Source: Lineus longissimus
Taxonomy: Eukaryota > Nemertea > Pilidiophora > Heteronemertea > Lineidae
NCBI RefSeq assembly: GCF_910592395.1
Contig: NC_088319.1
Location: 2,668,001 to 2,732,000, forward strand
Length of the DNA stretch: 64,000 bases
Direction of reading: 5' to 3'
Position numbers and translations under genes: made by a program. The notes below the pieces were generated by a model. That model was not told the DNA's origin, did not search any database, and saw only the letters and a list, made by a program, of their open reading frames with translations. Below, in pieces: positions 57,881-64,000 of the stretch (the stretch's first letter is position 1; the number at the start of each line of letters is the position of its first letter).

Positions 57881-58984
57881 AGGGGCACCTATCGGTCGTA
57901 CCGTGATCTAAGGATCTATGGCCAGTTCCCACCGTGGGCGGCATCAGTATTTTACCACACAGGGCTAAGTGTCATAGTCACAATGGCTCGTTTTCATTAC
58001 TCCTTGAGTCCTTATCGTAACGTCTACGTCTACAGCCAAGATGATATCAGCGGAGATTTTAAACTGACGTATCATTTTCATTTTAACGAGCTCACATACA
58101 TTGCTGGCGAATATGACAATGATGTCATAGGTGTTAGCACTCGTCGTGGACGGAAATCTGTCGCTGAAAAGTTGCGAGCATTTCAATTCGATTTGATTGA
58201 AAGTAGCAATTGCCGAGAGTTGATTCTACCGTATGGTGAACTTGAGAAAAGCCTCGGTCCAAAGAATTCGAGGTTCAAATATTTCAAAATGGTTTCATGT
58301 GGTGAGAATGTTTTCTTGGAGTTGACCTTTCGATGCAAATTTCAGCAGCACAAAAACAGGGGAAAAGACCTGTTTATGTCTTGGTTAAATTGGTATAAAA
58401 TAGTAAACATAGGGTTTGTTCTTAAACTTCGGTATGTTAAAAGCCTAAAAGAGATAAATTACTCTCTTGTGCCTGAAGCCGAAAGTGCTTTATTATCTGA
58501 TGTGGATAACATCATGTTAGAGGATATCCGATGTGATTTGAATGGTTATCTCTATAAATCATCAGCTAGAACACACTCCATCACCATCTTAGAAAAACCG
58601 TACGAGTATAATAAATCCACGTCGATTATCTTACGTGATGATTTTTTCAGAAAATTGGGAGACTCTGCAATTCTGTCTTTGTTAGGATCATATAATGTCG
58701 TCGTTGAGGTTCATCGGGCGAAGTTCGTTACCATATTTTTAAGTAAGCGTCCTAAGGAGAGCTTTAGGCTGAATCCTAAGAATCACGCTCAATTTCTGTT
58801 TAGGTTGCAATTGGGGCCATGCCTGGATGAATCCGAGGTGGAAGCTAAGAATACGTTATTGATGACCTTACGTGACCCTTTTGTCTCCAACCATTGGTTA
58901 ATAGTCGGTGCGAATGAAAGATTATTTGCCTGGCCCAAATTCGCTACTGGTAAGCAAATGACCGCAAAGGTATTTACTCTGTAA
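57881..58984 (+). CDS. Long open frame of unknown family, copy 7
   Basis: Full-length open frame with ATG at 57983. From that Met it is identical to copy 1 except R97. The extension has Leu for Val (GATCTA instead of GATGTA), shared with copy 4. CTAGCAG acceptor at 57874-57880. Confidence 0.65.
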   Translation, partial: RGTYRSYRDLRIYGQFPPWAASVFYHTGLSVIVTMARFHYSLSPYRNVYVYSQDDISGDFKLTYHFHFNELTYIAGEYDNDVIGVSTRRGRKSVAEKLRAFQFDLIESSNCRELILPYGELEKSLGPKNSRFKYFKMVSCGENVFLELTFRCKFQQHKNRGKDLFMSWLNWYKIVNIGFVLKLRYVKSLKEINYSLVPEAESALLSDVDNIMLEDIRCDLNGYLYKSSARTHSITILEKPYEYNKSTSIILRDDFFRKLGDSAILSLLGSYNVVVEVHRAKFVTIFLSKRPKESFRLNPKNHAQFLFRLQLGPCLDESEVEAKNTLLMTLRDPFVSNHWLIVGANERLFAWPKFATGKQMTAKVFTL

Positions 58985-59279
58985 CAAAGTACTCGGGTGG
59001 ACTTATATTGTTTATAAAGCTGAGCTGCACGAACAAATCTCACAGCAGCTGATTAAGAAACTAAGATGAGACGGATACGGCACAGCTATGGATGCAATAT
59101 TTCTGACTGCTACTATGTCTAATAATTCACTACGTTATCTTTTCGGAATTTGCACACTAGAATCTTTGTCTAAATTCTTATATCTACTATATATTATAGT
59201 AATGAAACACAGCCTTGGGCAGCCGGTGTCATATTATAGTTGACCAGGTTTAGGAGCATTGGTTAGGCAAGAGTCTTTA

Positions 59280-59520
59280 AATAAAAAATTTGAAAGACTC
59301 TCAGACTGGTTGAAAGACTCTGGTCAGGCAAATCCCAAGGATACTAAGTAATCTTGTTCTGAGCAACACCACTATCTTTTAATAAATGTGATGTGGTCAC
59401 ATTCCGGAGTTCAACTAAGTGCCCTTGGTCAGAACGATATGAAAACACTATGAGCAAGTCGATGACTCTCATTTGAATGACGGTCGCCGTATTTGAAAGA
59501 TCATCTTTCAAATGAGAGTC
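59280..59520 (+). terminator. PolyA signals and GACTC stem-loops, U7
   Basis: AATAAA at 59280 and 59381; stem intact at 59464-59520. Confidence 0.35.
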
Positions 59521-59785
59521 TGGAAAGAGTCAGTTCGAACACTAAACTGTTATTGCAATACAACGCAATAGTTTGAAATTGAAAGTGAAAGAAAGCGTTA
59601 TTCGGAGGTTTCAGCTTGCATCTTCTTTTATTGACGGTCATGGCCTCTATGGACCATATAATACAATCCATCAGAATACAATACGGCCGGAGACCTTTTC
59701 CAGGGGGACATTTTCCACTTCTACACTGGATTGTGTGACCCAGTTCAATTTTGTCATCGATCAATTGAGTTCACCATCGCGTTGC

Positions 59786-60000
59786 AAAGATATCTGGTCG
59801 ATCATCTTCATCGAATCGGAGTTTACGTCCTCATTTCAAAGATGTCTGGTCGCCGTCGTCACCGAGTTGGAGTTCATGCTCACGTTCGTGTTTCAACGAT
59901 CGCTGGTCGAGTGCAGTCACCGAGTCGGAGCTTTTGACCACGTTTCAACGATCTCAGGTTGATTATCGTCACCGAGTCGGAGTTCATGCAAATCTTTTGA
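59786..60000. repeat. ~52 bp minisatellite, U7
   Basis: Four units, same as U1. Confidence 0.65.
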
Positions 60001-60786
60001 TCGCTGTGTTTGTATCTTTTATGTCTATTTTAGACTACTTCTCAATGTTGGCTAGATGCATGATTTGCTGTAATGTTATCATTAATCCTGTGGTTCTGGT
60101 CATCATTTAATCGCGAGGCTTACAAGCGTCCTGGGATCACTTGATGAGCATGAATAATTGGTGAGATAGAAGACATTTGCCAGTAAGTTGAAGTGTGATT
60201 TAGATTCGATCGAAGCCTTTCGACGTCCGCGTTCATTCATGTATATATGGTCAGGTCAGCTAGCGTATGTTATCTCATGCAATTACTCCATTCCCGATTG
60301 AGGGTCCCATGGAATCGCAACGTTTAGCTCCACTCTGCTCATTGTATTTTTTAAAATTGTATGGCTTGCGATTCTGTCAGGTCCGGCCAATGGAGACCAG
60401 TTTACCACTGGCAAACTTGTAGACCAGTGCAACCTGCTCAGGGTCGGACAATCGGCGACTAAACCGGTATCCCAACCAGAGTCTTTGACTTTGGTGGTGA
60501 GGGTGGCCAGACACCCAGATGGAACTAAAACCAATATTCATCTTAAGAGCTGATGAGCTCATCGTCGAAACCTTGGCCATCTATCGACTCCTTGAGAGGA
60601 GATGGGCTCTGCAAGGAGTTACCCAGCCCGTGAATCAACATAGCAAGGAAAACAACGAAATCCATACCGGATCGGATGCGTCCCGGGTTATGAACGTTCG
60701 CGCCTACCACAAGCCAGGGTGGAGTTGATAAATGTGCAACTGGCATCCAGAAACCCATAATCTGCCTACGGCGACAGAACATCGTT

Positions 60787-61818
60787 ATCGGAAAATGTCA
60801 TGTGCGGACCCTGAATGCCAGCTGCGGACAAGGTCGTACAGCTCGAGTATGAACTCCAGCGGTACAGGTGAAATACTGTTTGTCTGGCTGTGGCCAGGCT
60901 CACTGGTACAGGTGAGATGACAAAAGCTGATGGACACAGACTCTTCTTGAGTGGTCAACATTCCTAGTGTGCGGGTATGGAACGGCAGGCTTGGTTCATA
61001 AGGACACGGCTCCAGCAGTTCTAAAATCAACTAATTGGTAGCTCCTATTGCACCAACTGTGAAATTACTAAAAACTAACCAATTATTATTAGTTGTTCCA
61101 ACTAAAAAGGATAGTAAAACTACCATTAAAATGGTTAAGAATTACCATAGTTAAAACAACTAATTTCGCAGTCAGTATAAAAGCAACTACATGTACCAGA
61201 GTAGTAAAACATAACTACAATTAGTTACTTTTACTACGTGTATTTAATTTTAAATGGAGTACTGACCAGTCTCCAACCGTATGATGACTGTGAGGATCAG
61301 CGCAAAACCATTCAACCTGTCAGTTGTCCAGATCTACGCTCCAACAAGCTATGGATCCGAGGACAGGATTAATGGCTTTTACGACGATTTCATGGCTACT
61401 ATGCAGTCTCTCCCAAAACAGGACATAATTCTGGTAGTAGGGGGCTGTAACGCAAAAATCGGCACCGACGCCTAGGACCAATTGAAAGGCAACGTCGGGA
61501 GATTGTGCTCAGGATAACAAACAAGAGGGCCCTCCGAATAATTGAATTTGCTAGATTCCACGAACTCGCCATAGCCAACACCTTCCAGCCTCAAAAACTC
61601 AGTCGAAAGACAACCTCTGGCATTCTCCTAGTGGTAGGTAACACACACGACAAGATAGGCTACATTATGGTTACGAAAAGGTTCATGAGCAGCATCAACA
61701 TGGCTAAGACCATGATCTATCCAGGAGCTGATGTTGGATTTGACCATGAGCCTGTCCTTTAAAATGGCGCTTTTACTAACCTCATGACAAGCTACAATCC
61801 ACGCCCAAGTTGTCCCTT
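60787..61818 (+). pseudogene. RTE-type endonuclease fossil, U7
   Basis: Same composition and stops as U3 and U6, with the MITE at 61029. Confidence 0.7.
61029..61262. mobile_element. MITE-like insertion inside endonuclease fossil, U7
   Basis: Same insertion point as the other units. Confidence 0.6.
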
Positions 61819-62179
61819 GAGACTGATATTTCTGCTCCAAAGGCTGAATTTCAAATTGTAATTGCTTGATAAATGCCAACCCGCTCTAAATTCTTTTTAC
61901 GTTTAATCATAATTATCATGCCAGCGAACAACTTGATTATAGGTATCTCATAAAATATAACCCATACTAGTCCGGCAAGTCAGGAATGCAAACAGGATGA
62001 TAAAAGTAGGAAACAGGTTAAGAAGTTTCTATGCTATTCCCGATTAAACAACTGATAAAATGATAGAGATAATATACTAGTATTGTACCGTCCTTTATTA
62101 CGAGCTACACTGTACATTCCTAAGAGGATTCTTGCCAGATTCCTAATATAGTTAAGATCTAAACTGAGAAATCTTGCAA

Positions 62180-63733
62180 CGAAATGTACATGCACTCGTT
62201 CACAAAACTGAATAATATCTTTAAAATCTTATACAAATCTTAATTCTGGATTTTGGCCGGGGAGATCAGAGCCGCGATAATCGATTCCTGTCCCATGCAA
62301 GGACCTACGATGACCACCGTAAACATGGTAAACGAGCAATTTTTGTAGCATGCAATCATGATCACAGGTCGTAGTGACAAAAAGCATAAGTCTACTTTAG
62401 GTTCAAGGATCAGGATCACAAATAGCTACGTAACTACATTTTTTATATGTGAACATACGTATGGGGTCGGATTCTATTCCACGATATCCATTTTCAAAGC
62501 AATCGATGTCAAAATAGGTTTATGCACTGTTTTCTTTGAATCAATTTTCACTAATACAGTTATTGACGCTGGTTGTGTTGTTATTGATTAAACGTTGTCT
62601 TGTTAAAGCCACAGTTATCTTGCTAATATCAGGCTCTATTGCATCGGTTGTGTCTGTCGCAGCAGAACTAGGGACACAAGATCAGAGAGGTGACTAAACA
62701 TGCTATTTTCGAAATTCACCATTTCCTGATCAGCGCCTCTTGTAGCGGAGCTCAGAGACGTAGGCGCTGACCTCCTCACTTACGTCCTCACTTACTTAAG
62801 AGATTTACTTTTGGCCAACTATTGACCAAACGAAGCTTGATATGCCTAATTATTATTTTCGCATGGTAAATGTGTGCTTTTACCTTTGATGTGTTGTTGT
62901 GAATTACGTGAACGCTCTATTAAACGTCCTTGGTTTCAGTTGATGTGTCTGGCATTTGACCGACGAATGTTTGGGTTCAGCGCTGACTGCAGTGTTAAAG
63001 TATGTTATTTGTACACAAATGCATTTGAGATATACATGTACGCTCGTGCCATGCAAAATTCTGCTTTTTAACATATCCCAGGAGGCTGTTGGTTGAGTTT
63101 CCAAAAACTCTCAGTTCCGCAAACAGAAAGAGGCTAACTATGATTTGTGATAGCAATGTATTTCAGAATGTTACTTCGATCATCAAATCGTCATTGATCC
63201 ATTGTCGAAATATGCTTGTCTTAACAGAAAATTTCGCGTTAAGGAGGTTTTCACAAATTTCTCGAGTAGGTCATGATCGCGAAAGCATTCTGCCGCGAAA
63301 ATCCTTTCCTTTTCGGCAAGAATTACATGTCATTGTTGGCATTGCATCCAGCTACAGCCCCTATTTTGATCGAGGTGTTTAACGAAACTACGTATACAGT
63401 GTACCCTTCGCAATTAGCACGTATCGTAATGACTCCTAAAAACCACAAGTTCCACATGTCTTGAATAGTGCCCAACAATCGTTGGTCCTGTGTGCACCTT
63501 AAGTGCACCCAGGACCAATCTTGGTGTACCTTAACTTCACTTAAAGATTCTTATCTGCACCCAGTGTGAAATTCGCGCCGATTAAAAACCTGTGTCCAAG
63601 GTTGAAAATGGTATGTTTGTCTTGTAGCAAATCAGAACATCTCGTGTCGAACATTTGCTCTATTTTTCGCTTAAAAGTGTATAAATATACATGTATTACA
63701 GATGGTGGTAAGAAATAAAGAAAAAGTATTTTT
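62180..63733 (+). repeat. Partial tandem unit U8 (class A head only)
   Basis: Homologous to the first ~1.55 kb of the class A units, through the beginning of the foldback element. Homology ends abruptly after 63733, where the other units continue with an A-rich stretch. No PAN frame or long frame is present in the window for this unit. Confidence 0.85.
63491..63733. mobile_element. Foldback-type element, U8 (right part missing)
   Basis: Left arm and part of the centre only. It is cut off where array homology ends at 63733. Confidence 0.5.
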
Positions 63734-64000
63734 ATGACGTCACCCGAATGAATAACACAAACGCAGTGTTTAATTAATTAATGGCCAAATTTATTATTTG
63801 GCGGACATGCCCGACATGATCAGAAAAGGGGGTATCCCCCAACAAATACTATGTACACGCAGGCACGAATGCAAAGACATGACACCTTGTCATGACATCA
63901 TATAAGCTCAGTGCAAAACCTCGCGCACGCGCTCAACAGGGCTTCACCATGAAAAGAGGTGACGTCAACTCAATGACGTCATTTAAAAATTCTGGTTTCC
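63734..64000. other. Unrelated sequence at array edge, three CRE-like sites
   Basis: Starts immediately after homology to U8 ends. TGACGTCA occurs at 63735-63742, 63960-63967 and 63974-63981, and a TATAAG box lies near 63901. This could be the true flank of the array, or one end of an element inserted into U8. No gene can be called in 267 bp. Confidence 0.4.

Larger units (their letters stand above)
53744..62179 (+). repeat. Tandem unit U7 (class A head)
   Basis: Complete unit of about 8.44 kb. Its gene frames differ from U1 by only a few residues, while its tail is the short type, unlike U1. This combination is hard to explain without recombination inside units. Confidence 0.9.

Noticed and set aside
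1-64000. tRNA, rRNA or other structured RNA genes
   Set aside because: No stretch with a convincing tRNA or rRNA signature was seen on either strand. A covariance-model search was not possible here.

Overview
This 64 kb window is metazoan nuclear DNA, most likely from a marine invertebrate. The evidence is intron-like gene structure, AATAAA signals, a broken pogo/Tigger-type transposon, fossil RTE-type retrotransposon endonucleases, many TA-flanked MITEs and TG microsatellites. There are no operons, no bacterial-type gene packing and no recognisable RNA genes. The phylum cannot be fixed from the sequence alone.

Almost the whole window is one head-to-tail tandem array on the + strand: seven complete units (U1 1-8649, U2 8650-21190, U3 21191-29948, U4 29949-37213, U5 37214-45647, U6 45648-53743, U7 53744-62179) and the start of an eighth (U8 62180-63733). 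At 63734 the homology stops and unrelated sequence begins. Units are mostly 7.3-8.8 kb; U2 is 12.5 kb because of an insertion. Heads come in two classes, A (U1, U3, U4, U5, U7, U8) and B (U2, U6), giving the order A B A A A B A A.

Each complete unit has the same order: a gene-free head of TE-derived sequence; in class A a ~590 bp foldback element; an AT-rich stretch with a TATATAG box; a 128-codon frame encoding a signal peptide and a PAN/apple-like cysteine module, with a possible phase-0 splice donor after codon 111; about 1.4 kb with a relic coding-like stretch; a long open frame of about 367 codons starting at a possible CTAGCAG acceptor; polyadenylation signals and a cluster of GACTC/GAGTC stem-loops; a ~52 bp minisatellite; and a fossil RTE-like endonuclease usually split by a ~230 bp MITE.

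The best reading is a locally amplified family of secreted proteins of unknown function, perhaps a two-exon gene of about 478 residues (PAN exon plus long exon). The long frame stays open in all seven copies, but the codon usually taken as its start is ATG in only three and GTG in four. It is therefore probably an internal Met/Val codon, and the real frame starts upstream. Differences between copies are mostly amino-acid changing, without stops or frameshifts, and variants are shuffled between units as expected from gene conversion. No domain in the long frame is recognised.
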